Below, piece by piece: positions 5,900-12,201 of a DNA stretch of 13,937 nt (position 1 is the stretch's first letter; each line of letters starts with the position of its first letter). Position numbers and translations under genes: made by a program. The notes beneath the pieces are model-generated. The model was given only the letters and a program-made list of their open reading frames with translations, searched no databases and was not told the origin of the DNA. This DNA is from Oscillospiraceae bacterium (GTDB lineage: Bacteria > Bacillota_A > Clostridia > Oscillospirales > Oscillospiraceae), in the NCBI GenBank assembly GCA_017540945.1, contig JAFYAB010000147.1, forward strand, positions 1 to 13,937, in the 5' to 3' direction.

Positions 5900-8359
5900 A
5901 TGAGAAACAGTTTGCGAGCGATCGCTCTGCTGCTTTGTTTGATCCTGCTGGCAACCTGCGTTTTTGCGGCAGACCCGACCAGCTTCGCAGCGGTTACAGA
6001 GCCCGCTGTCGAAACTATGGAGCCTGCCGCCGAGACTGCAGAGCCTGCCGCCGAGGGCTGGGAGACCGAGCCCGGTGCTGATCCCATCGCGGCCACCGGG
6101 GAGCCTGTCGCCCCCCTGACGGAGCCCATCACCGAGCCCGCAACAGAGCCCACTGAGCCCGTGACAGAGCCCACCGAGCCCGTCACCGAACCCACCGAGC
6201 CCGTCACCGAACCCACCGAGCCGCCTGAGCCCCCCGAACCTCCGGTCTCCGAAATGACCGACGAGCAGATCATCAACAAGTTCTCCATTCCGGACGACTG
6301 GGCCCGCAAGGCGCTGGTTTTCGCCGTCCGCTACGGCGTGCTGGCCGGCAAGGGCGACAACAATCTGGCCCCGAAGGACAACACCACCCATGCGGAGCTG
6401 GCTACCATGCTGATCAGCATCCTGAACACCAAGAAGGAGGCTTCTCTCAGCAGCTTCACCGACGTGAGCAGCACTTCCTGGTACTATGTGCCCATGGCCC
6501 GCGCCGTGAGCCTGGGGATTTTCCCCATCGCGGACCCCAACGCCACCAAGCTGACCCCCAACGTCCCCATCACCCGTGAGGAAGCCTTCGTTGCCCTCGC
6601 CCGGATGTTCGGCGTCCACGGCGACAGCAAGCAGGCCATCTACAGCTTCTCCGATTGGAAGGATGTCAGCTCCTGGGCCGTCACCGACCTGGCCGCCATG
6701 ATCGAAACCTGCCACATCGCCGGCAGCGACGGCAAGCTCAATCCCAAGCGGCAGATCAGCCGCCGGGAGTTTGCCCAGGTCCTGTATCGGCTGATCGACT
6801 GGATCGGCACCGAGCTCCCCTCCGCCAACTGCACCGGGTCCCTGGCCCTGGGTTCCTCCACCGTACCGAAGGGAACCACCATTAACGGCGACCTGCTGCT
6901 CTCCACGGACGACACCAACATCCGACTGGAAAACCTGACCGTCACCGGCAAGCTGATCCTCCAGGGCAACGGAAGCGTGACCATCCGGCTGAAGAACAGC
7001 AACGTCCACGAGATTGTCGCCTGTCGTCCCACAACCATTCAGGGCTCCGACAGCACCATCCACACTGTCGTCGTCCACAGCCAAACGAAGCTCTACGCCA
7101 ATTGCACCGTCGCCAAGGTCTTCTGCAGATCTCTGATCATAACCGGCGGATTTACGGCCGGTACCGTCAATTTGATGAACCATGCCGGCATGTCGTTGGC
7201 CGAAGGCGCCAAGGTGACCAAAGCGAACGTCCTTGGCGACAATGTCTACATCAACGGCAATGGTCAGATCGTCACTCTGGAGCAGCGCGGAGATAACCTG
7301 ACCAATCACTGCAATACCGGCACGACCATTCAGAACCCCTACAACGACGCCAGCACCGTGGAGGGCATCCGGCAGGACTCCACCGCCGCCACTGAAAGCG
7401 CTCCCACCGTCAAGATGCAGCTGAAGCTCAAAAACATGCCCGAAGGCTGGTCGGAATGCGATCTGGTTTGGTTTGTGAACGGTAACGAGGTCTCCCGGAC
7501 CTACCGCAATCTGCTCAAGGAGGGCAGCCTGATCTCTCAGAGCTATAACTTCAGCAACTTTATGGACGGTCTCCACGACTCTGTCGTCTTTACCGTCTAC
7601 ATCACCATCGACGATGAACAGTACCTGATCTATCGCGGGTACGTCAATATCAAAGAGTCGGTCCAGCGAATCGCCGCCACCATCCGCACCCAGAACGTTC
7701 AGGGCAAGCTCCGGGCCAACGGCAAGCTCTATACCTCCTCCTCCCTCTCCACCGAAAAGCGCAGCATTCCCGCCGGCACCCAGGTCACCATTCTCCAGTC
7801 CACCGAATGCACCGCCACAAAGGTCCGGCTTCAGGACGGCACTGAGGGTTGGACGAACTATTACAATGTGGCCATCGTCTCCGGCACCTACTATATCACC
7901 ACCGATTACTCCCAGACGGTCAAGGAGTATTACGTCAACCAGGTCCGCAACTGGGGCAGCAACACCAAGTACATGATCTGGGTCAGCCTTTACACCCAGC
8001 GCGTCAACATCTTCTATGGCTCCAAAGGCAACTGGCGGCTGGTCAGGACCGGCCCCATTGCCAGCGGTCGGAACGACTGCCCGACGCCAGTGGAGGACTC
8101 TACGGTATGGGGCAAAACGGAGCGCTGGAACTATCCGGCACCGGGCCATGATCCCCCGTTCTACTGCCATTCCGTCTCCTACATCGACAGTGCCCGGGGC
8201 TTCCATTCCCGCCCGACAAAGTGGGGCGAGCCCTACGGCAGCATCCTGTATACCGCCATCGGCTATCCCGCCTCCGCCGGCTGCGTCCGTCTGATGGACT
8301 CGGAGTGCATCTTCATCTACCAGACGGTTCCCCTCGGGACTGCGATCCATATCTATTAA
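5900..8359 (+). CDS. Secreted SLH-domain protein with C-terminal L,D-transpeptidase (YkuD) domain
   Basis: Likely an exported enzyme held on the wall by S-layer-homology repeats that cross-links or modifies peptidoglycan. It has 819 residues. The signal peptide is residues 1-23 (cut after CVFA). A Glu/Pro/Thr linker at 25-120 includes EPVTEPT repeats. Three SLH motifs fall near 128-175, 187-245 and 252-310 (FTDVSSTSWYYVPMARAVSLGI, ITREEAFVALARMFG). A beta-rich region of short repeated strands spans about 311-490, an Ig-like segment 500-586 and an SH3-like segment 594-663. The YkuD domain is about 690-819 with His769 and Cys795 in SAGCVRL; the usual SHGC has Ala in place of His, as in some clostridial relatives. 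Start: AAGGAGG at 5885-5891 is 8 nt before ATG 5900; ATG 5894 is too close and 5846 lacks a site. A terminator follows. Confidence 0.92.
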   Translation: MRNSLRAIALLLCLILLATCVFAADPTSFAAVTEPAVETMEPAAETAEPAAEGWETEPGADPIAATGEPVAPLTEPITEPATEPTEPVTEPTEPVTEPTEPVTEPTEPPEPPEPPVSEMTDEQIINKFSIPDDWARKALVFAVRYGVLAGKGDNNLAPKDNTTHAELATMLISILNTKKEASLSSFTDVSSTSWYYVPMARAVSLGIFPIADPNATKLTPNVPITREEAFVALARMFGVHGDSKQAIYSFSDWKDVSSWAVTDLAAMIETCHIAGSDGKLNPKRQISRREFAQVLYRLIDWIGTELPSANCTGSLALGSSTVPKGTTINGDLLLSTDDTNIRLENLTVTGKLILQGNGSVTIRLKNSNVHEIVACRPTTIQGSDSTIHTVVVHSQTKLYANCTVAKVFCRSLIITGGFTAGTVNLMNHAGMSLAEGAKVTKANVLGDNVYINGNGQIVTLEQRGDNLTNHCNTGTTIQNPYNDASTVEGIRQDSTAATESAPTVKMQLKLKNMPEGWSECDLVWFVNGNEVSRTYRNLLKEGSLISQSYNFSNFMDGLHDSVVFTVYITIDDEQYLIYRGYVNIKESVQRIAATIRTQNVQGKLRANGKLYTSSSLSTEKRSIPAGTQVTILQSTECTATKVRLQDGTEGWTNYYNVAIVSGTYYITTDYSQTVKEYYVNQVRNWGSNTKYMIWVSLYTQRVNIFYGSKGNWRLVRTGPIASGRNDCPTPVEDSTVWGKTERWNYPAPGHDPPFYCHSVSYIDSARGFHSRPTKWGEPYGSILYTAIGYPASAGCVRLMDSECIFIYQTVPLGTAIHIY
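6155..6217 (+). repeat. Three tandem 21-bp units coding EPVTEPT
   Basis: Three in-frame 21-bp units encode residues 86-106 of the SLH protein. The second and third are identical and the first differs by synonymous changes (GTGACAGAG against GTCACCGAA). Looser TEP repeats flank them from about residue 75 to 116. It is probably a flexible wall-spanning linker whose length can change by slippage or recombination. Confidence 0.9.
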
Positions 8360-8367
8360 TTTCAGAA

Positions 8368-8401
8368 AAAAGCGGACGGAGCCTCGGCTCCGTCCGCTTT
8401 T
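8368..8401 (+). terminator. Terminator of the SLH/L,D-transpeptidase gene
   Basis: A 16-bp perfect stem (8368-8383 with 8386-8401; core GCGGACGGAGCC) with a two-base loop closes in AAAA/TTTT. It lies 9 bp after the stop codon. Confidence 0.88.
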
Positions 8402-8440
8402 ATACTAAACAAATATTTGATAAAAAAGTTATACTACTAT

Positions 8441-8480
8441 AACAGGAAGCCGGGCTCCTTGCGGAGTCCGGCTTCCTGTT
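8441..8480 (-). terminator. Hairpin ending the rpmG-secE-nusG-rplK-rplA operon
   Basis: Arms 8441-8458 and 8463-8480 pair over 18 bp with one G-T wobble and a 4-nt loop, 11 bp beyond the rplA stop. On the minus strand the sequence after it is only moderately T-rich (ATAGTAGTATAACTTTTTT), but the stem is very stable. It marks the operon end before any rplJ-rplL. Confidence 0.8.
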
Positions 8481-8490
8481 TGTCCGAAGA

Positions 8491-9180
8491 TCAATACTTG
8501 GCGGTGTTGACCTTGACGCCGGGGCCCATGGTGGAGGCGACGACGCAGGACTTGATATACTGGCCCTTGGCGGCGGCGGGCTTGGCCTTGATGACGGCGC
8601 CGATCAGGGTCGCCATGTTCTCCTCGAGCTTCTCGGGCCCGAAGGACACCTTGCCGATGGGGCAGTGGATGATGTTGGTCTTGTCGAGACGGTACTCGAT
8701 CTTACCGGCCTTGATCTCCTTGACGGCAGCGGCCACGTTGGGGGTCACGGTGCCGGCCTTGGGAGAGGGCATCAGACCCTTGGGGCCCAGCAGCTTACCG
8801 AGACGGCCCACAACGCCCATCATGTCGGGGGAAGCGACGACCACGTCGAAGTCGAACCAATTTTCCTTCTGGATCTTCTCGACCATGTCCATGGCTCCCA
8901 CGAAGTCGGCGCCGGCGGCCTTGGCCTCGTCGGCCTTGGCGTCCTTGGCGAACACCAGCACGCGGCGGGTCTTGCCGGTGCCGTTGGGCAGGACGATGGC
9001 GCCGCGGACCTGCTGGTCAGCATGGCGGGAGTCGACGCCCAGACGGATGTGGATCTCTACGGTCTCATCGAACTTGGCGGAAGCGGTCTTGCACACAAGG
9101 CCCAGAGCATCCGCGGGATCATACTGCACGGAGCGGTCGATCTGCTTCGCGCTATCCTTATATTTCTTACCTCTAAACAA
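8491..9180 (-). CDS. rplA: 50S ribosomal protein L1
   Basis: L1 binds 23S rRNA at the mobile L1 stalk and helps release tRNA from the E site; in many bacteria it also represses its own mRNA. The protein has 229 residues, typical length. Recognised segments: [20 protein letters not shown] near 41-60, [16 protein letters not shown] near 63-78, [28 protein letters not shown] around 109-136, and VEYR-like [18 protein letters not shown] around 160-177. GGAGG is 7 nt before the ATG. It is last in the operon, 68 bp after rplK, and that gap holds a putative L1-binding hairpin (9199-9224), consistent with autoregulation. Confidence 0.97.
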   Translation of the reverse strand: MFRGKKYKDSAKQIDRSVQYDPADALGLVCKTASAKFDETVEIHIRLGVDSRHADQQVRGAIVLPNGTGKTRRVLVFAKDAKADEAKAAGADFVGAMDMVEKIQKENWFDFDVVVASPDMMGVVGRLGKLLGPKGLMPSPKAGTVTPNVAAAVKEIKAGKIEYRLDKTNIIHCPIGKVSFGPEKLEENMATLIGAVIKAKPAAAKGQYIKSCVVASTMGPGVKVNTAKY

Positions 9181-9198
9181 TGTTTTATCCTCCTTAAA

Positions 9199-9224
9199 GT
9201 GGTGATGCGGAATAATCCTCCCAC
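9199..9224 (-). promoter_or_regulatory. Putative L1-binding mRNA element ahead of rplA
   Basis: On the minus strand GUGG-GA-GGA-UUAU-UCC-GCAUCA-CCAC folds as an outer 4-bp helix, an asymmetric internal loop (GA against GCAUCA) and an inner helix. The GGUGGGAGG and ACCAC strands of the L1 site in 23S rRNA have the same layout. It ends about 10 nt before the rplA ribosome binding site, so L1 bound here would block initiation. It closely parallels the element ahead of rplK. Confidence 0.65.
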
Positions 9225-9228
9225 ATTT

Positions 9229-9243
9229 TGAGACGGTGTCTCA
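9229..9243 (-). other. Small hairpin in the rplK-rplA gap
   Basis: TGAGAC and GTCTCA form a perfect 6-bp stem with a 3-nt loop just after the rplK stop. No T-run follows, so it is more likely a processing or spacing structure than a terminator. Confidence 0.45.
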
Positions 9244-9248
9244 GTCAG

Positions 9249-9674
9249 TTAGTCAACAACGGTGATGCCCATGGAGCGGCAGGTACCTGCCACCTGGCTC
9301 ATGGCGGCCTCGATGTCAGCCGCGGTGAGGTCGGGCATCTTGCGCTCGGCGATCTCGCGGACCTGGGCCTTGGTGATGGTGGCGACCTTGGTCTTGTTGG
9401 GAACGCCGGAGCCCTTCTCGATGCCCAGGGTCTTCAGAATGAGGGTGGGCGTCGGGGGGGTCTTGGTCACAAACGTGAAGCTGCGGTCGGCATAGACGGT
9501 GATGACCACGGGGATCTTAAAGCCGGCCTGATCCTTGGTGCGCTCGTTGAATTCCTTGATGAACTGGGAAATGTTGACACCGTGCTGGCCCAGAGCGGGA
9601 CCAACCGGAGGGGAAGCGGTTGCCTTAGCAGCCGGGATCTGCAGTTTGATATAACCTGTTACTTTCTGTGCCAT
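9249..9674 (-). CDS. rplK: 50S ribosomal protein L11
   Basis: L11 forms the GTPase-associated centre with 23S rRNA and L10. The protein has 141 residues, the standard bacterial length. Seen: [24 protein letters not shown] N-terminus with [14 protein letters not shown] near 21-34, [17 protein letters not shown] near 66-82, and the C-terminal RNA-binding segment ending MGITVVD. The frame continues three codons upstream to a GTG inside the ribosome site, but ATG 9674 with GGAGG 8 nt before it is the proper start. It lies 82 bp after nusG; that gap holds the other putative L1-binding hairpin. Confidence 0.97.
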   Translation of the reverse strand: MAQKVTGYIKLQIPAAKATASPPVGPALGQHGVNISQFIKEFNERTKDQAGFKIPVVITVYADRSFTFVTKTPPTPTLILKTLGIEKGSGVPNKTKVATITKAQVREIAERKMPDLTAADIEAAMSQVAGTCRSMGITVVD

Positions 9675-9696
9675 GATAAGCACCTCCTGAAATAAA

Positions 9697-9729
9697 GTGG
9701 TAATTTGGCGGGGACAGTGCCCCTCCCAC
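9697..9729 (-). promoter_or_regulatory. Putative L1-binding mRNA element ahead of rplK
   Basis: On the minus strand GUGG-GA-GGGG-CACUGU-CCCC-GCCAAAUUA-CCAC gives an outer helix, a GA/GCCAAAUUA internal loop and an inner helix. This mimics the L1-binding site of 23S rRNA, which as I recall in E. coli has GGUGGGAGG on one strand and GAAAUACCACC on the other. It ends 8 nt before the rplK ribosome site (AGGAGG). L1 feedback at this spot is the established mode in E. coli, so the call is well supported by position. Confidence 0.72.
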
Positions 9730-9736
9730 GTTCAGA

Positions 9737-9756
9737 CCGTCCTGAGGGCGGTCGGG
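9737..9756 (-). other. Small hairpin after nusG
   Basis: GACCG and CGGTC with an inner CC/GG pair form a small stem at the nusG stop. It lacks a T-run, so it should not separate nusG from rplK transcription. Confidence 0.35.
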
Positions 9757-10284
9757 TCAATCGGAGATGGTCTCCACCTGATCGAGCTCCAGCTCGATCG
9801 GGGTTTCGCGCCCGAACATGGAAACAATGACGCGAACGCTGTTCTTGTCGATATCCAGCGCCTCGACTCTGCCGGTGAAGGAAGTCAGCGGGCCGTCCGA
9901 GATCCGGACCGTATCGCCGACGCTGTAGTTGACCACCACCTCGTGGCGCTCCACGCCCCACTGGATGGTTTCCTTCTCTGTCAGAGGAAGCGGATTGGTG
10001 CTGCTCGCACCGACGAAGCCCGTGACGCCGCGAATGTTGCGGACGATGTACCAGGTATCGCTGTTCATAACCATTTTGACCAGCACATAGCCGGGGAACA
10101 GCTTCCGCTCGTAGGTCTTGGGTCCGTTGTCCGTCACCTCGGTGACCGTCTCCATGGGGATCGCGACCTCACAGATGACGTCCTGGAGCTGACGGTTTTC
10201 GATCGTCTTTTCGATGGTAGCCTTGACCGTATTCTCGTAGCCGGAATAGGTCTGGACAACATACCACTGTGCGCTGTCTGCCAT
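9757..10284 (-). CDS. nusG: Transcription termination/antitermination factor NusG
   Basis: NusG binds RNA polymerase and controls pausing, termination and transcription-translation coupling. The 175-residue length is typical. The NGN domain covers about 5-112 (WYVVQTYSGYENTVK, KLFPGYVLVKM, WYIVRNIRGVTGFVG) and the KOW domain about 118-175 (VGDTVRISDGPLTSFTGRVEALD, then MFGRETPIELELDQVE). The start is 6 bp after the secE stop with only a weak ribosome site, so it is probably translated by coupling from secE. Genomic order secE-nusG-rplK-rplA is the common bacterial one. Confidence 0.97.
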   Translation of the reverse strand: MADSAQWYVVQTYSGYENTVKATIEKTIENRQLQDVICEVAIPMETVTEVTDNGPKTYERKLFPGYVLVKMVMNSDTWYIVRNIRGVTGFVGASSTNPLPLTEKETIQWGVERHEVVVNYSVGDTVRISDGPLTSFTGRVEALDIDKNSVRVIVSMFGRETPIELELDQVETISD

Positions 10285-10290
10285 GGTGGC

Positions 10291-10521
10291 TTACCCGATC
10301 AGGCCCAGCAGGCCCTTGATGCCCTCATAGGCCAGCGTGTCGATCAGACCGATCACGATTGCGAAGATCACGGAAACAACGATCACGACCACCGTGTTGT
10401 TCAGAACCTGGGACCAGGTGGGCCACACGACCTTCTTGAGCTCGCTCTTCATGCCGCGGAACCATTTGGCCAGGCCGCTAAATTTCCGCTTGAACCAGTT
10501 TTCCGTTTTGACTTCAGCCAT
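10291..10521 (-). CDS. secE: Preprotein translocase subunit SecE
   Basis: SecE is the small essential clamp of the SecYEG channel. The product has 76 residues in the single-pass form usual in Gram-positives: a basic N-terminal half with the family signature MKSELKKVVWPTWSQV near 24-39, then one membrane helix, VVVIVVSVIFAIVIGLID, near 44-61. ATG 10521 is chosen over the longer open frame to 10584 because GGGAGAA lies about 6 nt upstream and the longer form would overlap rpmG. It lies 17 bp after rpmG and 6 bp before nusG. Confidence 0.95.
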   Translation of the reverse strand: MAEVKTENWFKRKFSGLAKWFRGMKSELKKVVWPTWSQVLNNTVVVIVVSVIFAIVIGLIDTLAYEGIKGLLGLIG

Positions 10522-10538
10522 GCTTGTTCTCCCTTCGC

Positions 10539-10688
10539 TTACTTCGTCTCGGTATGAAGGGTATGCTTCTTGCAGAATCTGCAATACTTCTTCATCTCGA
10601 GCCGGTCAGGGTCGTTCTTCTTGTTCTTCATGGAGTTGTAGTTTCTCTGCTTGCATTCGGAACATCTGAGAGTAATTTTAACGCGCAT
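10539..10688 (-). CDS. rpmG: 50S ribosomal protein L33 (zinc-binding form)
   Basis: The product has 49 residues and begins [17 protein letters not shown]. Two Cys pairs, CSEC at 9-12 and CRFC at 36-39, form a zinc ribbon, so this is the zinc-containing (C+) version of L33. [17 protein letters not shown] is the usual family core. AAGGAGG lies about 6 nt before the ATG. It is first in the operon rpmG-secE-nusG-rplK-rplA, with a strong promoter about 115 nt upstream. C+ forms are commonly paired elsewhere in the genome with a zinc-free paralogue under zinc control; nothing here shows that. Confidence 0.96.
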   Translation of the reverse strand: MRVKITLRCSECKQRNYNSMKNKKNDPDRLEMKKYCRFCKKHTLHTETK

Positions 10689-10808
10689 TACGGCACCTCC
10701 TTATATTGCCTCCCTGCATCACCGCGGCTATATCAGATTTAGCGGGAACACCCCATCCGCGGCTGAAAAAGGCGCACAAAAAAAGAGCCCTTTTTCACAG
10801 GTGAGGAA
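10689..10808 (-). other. Leader of the rpmG operon
   Basis: About 115 nt of 5' leader lie between the promoter and rpmG. It holds two CCGCGGCT copies in direct orientation on the plus strand (near 10722 and 10757); each has a self-complementary CCGCGG core, so the two can pair with each other. Near the likely transcript start there is an AAAAAG/CTTTTT mini-hairpin with extra U's. I recognise no known leader family. Confidence 0.4.
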
Positions 10809-10837
10809 AGTATAGCATATACCGGGCGGAATGTCAA
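10809..10837 (-). promoter_or_regulatory. Promoter of the rpmG-secE-nusG-rplK-rplA operon
   Basis: Minus strand: TTGACA (10832-10837, perfect consensus), a 17-bp spacer and TATACT (10809-10814), preceded by TGC as an extended -10. The T/A-rich DNA upstream (10838-10878) resembles an UP element, fitting a highly expressed translation operon. Confidence 0.9.
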
Positions 10838-10900
10838 TGAAATTCTTTTCTTTTTTTCAATTTTTCCTGCTGTTTTATAAAGAATTTCATTGACATTCCG
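10827..10900. repeat. Perfect 22-bp inverted repeat carrying two divergent -35 boxes
   Basis: Arms 10827-10848 and 10879-10900 are exact reverse complements, separated by 30 bp of T-rich DNA. Each arm reads outward as AAAGAATTTCATTGACATTC plus CG, and each contains a perfect TTGACA used by the rpmG promoter (-) and the ruvX promoter (+). Confidence 0.95.
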
Positions 10901-10918
10901 AAAAAAAAACGATACGAT
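10890..10918 (+). promoter_or_regulatory. Promoter of ruvX
   Basis: TTGACA at 10890-10895 and TACGAT at 10913-10918 are 17 bp apart, so the -35 is perfect and the -10 matches four of six. The spacer contains A9. The start would be near 10925, giving a leader of about 20 nt. Confidence 0.7.
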
Positions 10919-10946
10919 GAGCAAAACAGTCAAAGGAGATGCGAAA

Positions 10947-11372
10947 ATGAAGATCTTGGCCATCGATTACGGCGACGCCCGGACCGGGATCGCAGTCTCG
11001 GATCTCACCGGATCCATCGTGGGATATACCTCCGTGATCCACAGCTGGAACCGGGAGAAGACCATTTCTGAGATTGTCCGTCTCGCCAGGGAGCAGAACG
11101 CCCAGCGCATCGTCATGGGCTTCCCCCGGAACATGGACGGCTCCGAGGGCCCCAGGGCAGAGCTGTACCGGGCCTTCGCCGCCGATCTGGAGCAGGCTCT
11201 CGGCATGCCTGTCCGCCTCTGGGACGAGCGCAGGACCACCGTGGAGGCCCACAACATCCTCACCGAGACCGGCTATCACGGGAAGAAACGGAAGAACACC
11301 GTGGACGCCGTAGCCGCGTCTCTGATCCTGGAGGGCTATTTATCCTATCTCCGACTGCACCCGGACGAATAA
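10947..11372 (+). CDS. ruvX: RuvX/YqgF family Holliday junction resolvase-like nuclease
   Basis: YqgF/RuvX proteins have an RNase H-like fold and act in recombination or, in some species, 16S rRNA 5' maturation. The 141 residues are standard. Seen: ILAIDYGDARTGIAVSD at residues 3-19 (first catalytic Asp), IVMGFPRNMDGSEGPRA near 52-68, LWDERRTTVEAHNIL near 90-104 (catalytic Glu) and VDAVAASLILEGYL near 118-131 (last Asp). The frame is open to 10890, but ATG 10947 follows AAAGGAGA at a spacing of about 8 nt and gives the family N-terminus. It is monocistronic: its own promoter upstream and a terminator 2 bp after the stop. Confidence 0.95.
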   Translation: MKILAIDYGDARTGIAVSDLTGSIVGYTSVIHSWNREKTISEIVRLAREQNAQRIVMGFPRNMDGSEGPRAELYRAFAADLEQALGMPVRLWDERRTTVEAHNILTETGYHGKKRKNTVDAVAASLILEGYLSYLRLHPDE

Positions 11373-11374
11373 CA

Positions 11375-11418
11375 ACAGGACGCACCGTGATCCTCTGATC
11401 GCGGTGCGTCCTGTGTTT
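11375..11418. terminator. Shared terminator between ruvX and the second L,D-transpeptidase gene
   Basis: Arms 11375-11392 and 11397-11414 pair over 18 bp with one T-G wobble and a CTCT loop; GTTTTC follows on the plus strand, and AACAA precedes it. It lies exactly in the gap of two convergent genes and probably serves both. Confidence 0.85.
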
Positions 11419-12144
11419 TCAGTAGATCGTTACGGCAGTGCCCGGGGTGAGGGTCTGGAGGATCTTCACCATGTCCTCCTCGGAGACGGCGACGCAGCCG
11501 CCGGTGGGCGTCTCCGGGTCCTTCCAGCAGTGGAGGAAAATGGCGTTGCCCGCGTAGGGGGCGTTGGCTCGGTTGTAGCCCAGGTCGATCAGGTAGGCAT
11601 AGCGGATGGGATAGTCTGCCAGGTGCTCGTCCTCGCTGTAATCCCAGTCGGGATGCTCGCTCTTGTAGAGCAGCTGGTTGTAGTTCAGCCCGTTGGAGCC
11701 GGTAGCGCACCAGTACATGTCGTCCGTGATCTTGGTGTAGGGCAGCAGGCTGCCGGGGTCGTCCTTGAGGCCGTAGGCCTCGCCGACGGTCCAGGTGCCC
11801 AGGGGTGTCTTTACATCCCCCTCGGACTGCTTGCCGGGGCCGTTCTTACCCACCAGGGCGGGGCAGGAGAAGATCTTCTCATACTTCCCATCCTTGGCCT
11901 GGTAGATGGACAGCTCCGCGTGATAGTCGCCGTCGATGGCGGTCTTCACCGCCAGACGGTATTCGCCGTTGCGCTCCGCAGAAATGGGCTGACCGAAGAG
12001 GGTCTGCTCCACCTCGTCCTGGGAGATGATATTTCTGTAGCGCTTGTATTTTGCTTCATCTATCCGATTCCAGACCAACAGGCCCACAAAAATCAAAATC
12101 GCAATGGTATAACAAATGATGATGGTTTTTGCTTTCTTGTTCAT
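11419..12144 (-). CDS. Membrane-anchored L,D-transpeptidase (YkuD fold, COG3786-like)
   Basis: Predicted to act on peptidoglycan outside the cell. It has 241 residues: a short basic N-terminus, one membrane helix at about 8-26 (TIIICYTIAILIFVGLLVW), and an extracellular domain. VKTPLGTW at 111-118 is the usual substrate-side strand; DDMYWC at 141-146 and NYNQLLY at 154-160 are typical of the COG3786 branch. The catalytic part is FLHCW with His205, then TGGCVAVSEEDM with Cys217. AAGGAGA is 6 nt before the ATG. It follows the ligase-like gene by 57 bp on the same strand with no hairpin between, so the two are probably cotranscribed. It is a different subfamily from the SLH-linked enzyme, and the two are unlikely to be recent duplicates. 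Confidence 0.9.
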   Translation of the reverse strand: MNKKAKTIIICYTIAILIFVGLLVWNRIDEAKYKRYRNIISQDEVEQTLFGQPISAERNGEYRLAVKTAIDGDYHAELSIYQAKDGKYEKIFSCPALVGKNGPGKQSEGDVKTPLGTWTVGEAYGLKDDPGSLLPYTKITDDMYWCATGSNGLNYNQLLYKSEHPDWDYSEDEHLADYPIRYAYLIDLGYNRANAPYAGNAIFLHCWKDPETPTGGCVAVSEEDMVKILQTLTPGTAVTIY

Positions 12145-12201
12145 GGTCTCTCCTTCTTTCTATTGTTCGTATTGCGGCGGCCCACACTGCGCGCCTATGA
12201 G

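Noticed and set aside
6120..6245. CRISPR-like repeat array
   Set aside because: The units are contiguous 21-bp in-frame codon repeats without spacers, coding a Pro/Thr/Glu linker.
5750..8350. Open frame of 866 codons on the minus strand opposite the SLH protein
   Set aside because: Gly/Asp/Val-rich low-complexity product with no domain; it overlaps the queT promoter and a real gene with a signal peptide, SLH and YkuD domains.
10827..10900. Invertible promoter switch
   Set aside because: The promoters' -35 boxes lie within the arms and the 30-bp centre holds no directional signal, so inversion would change nothing; no recombinase is near.
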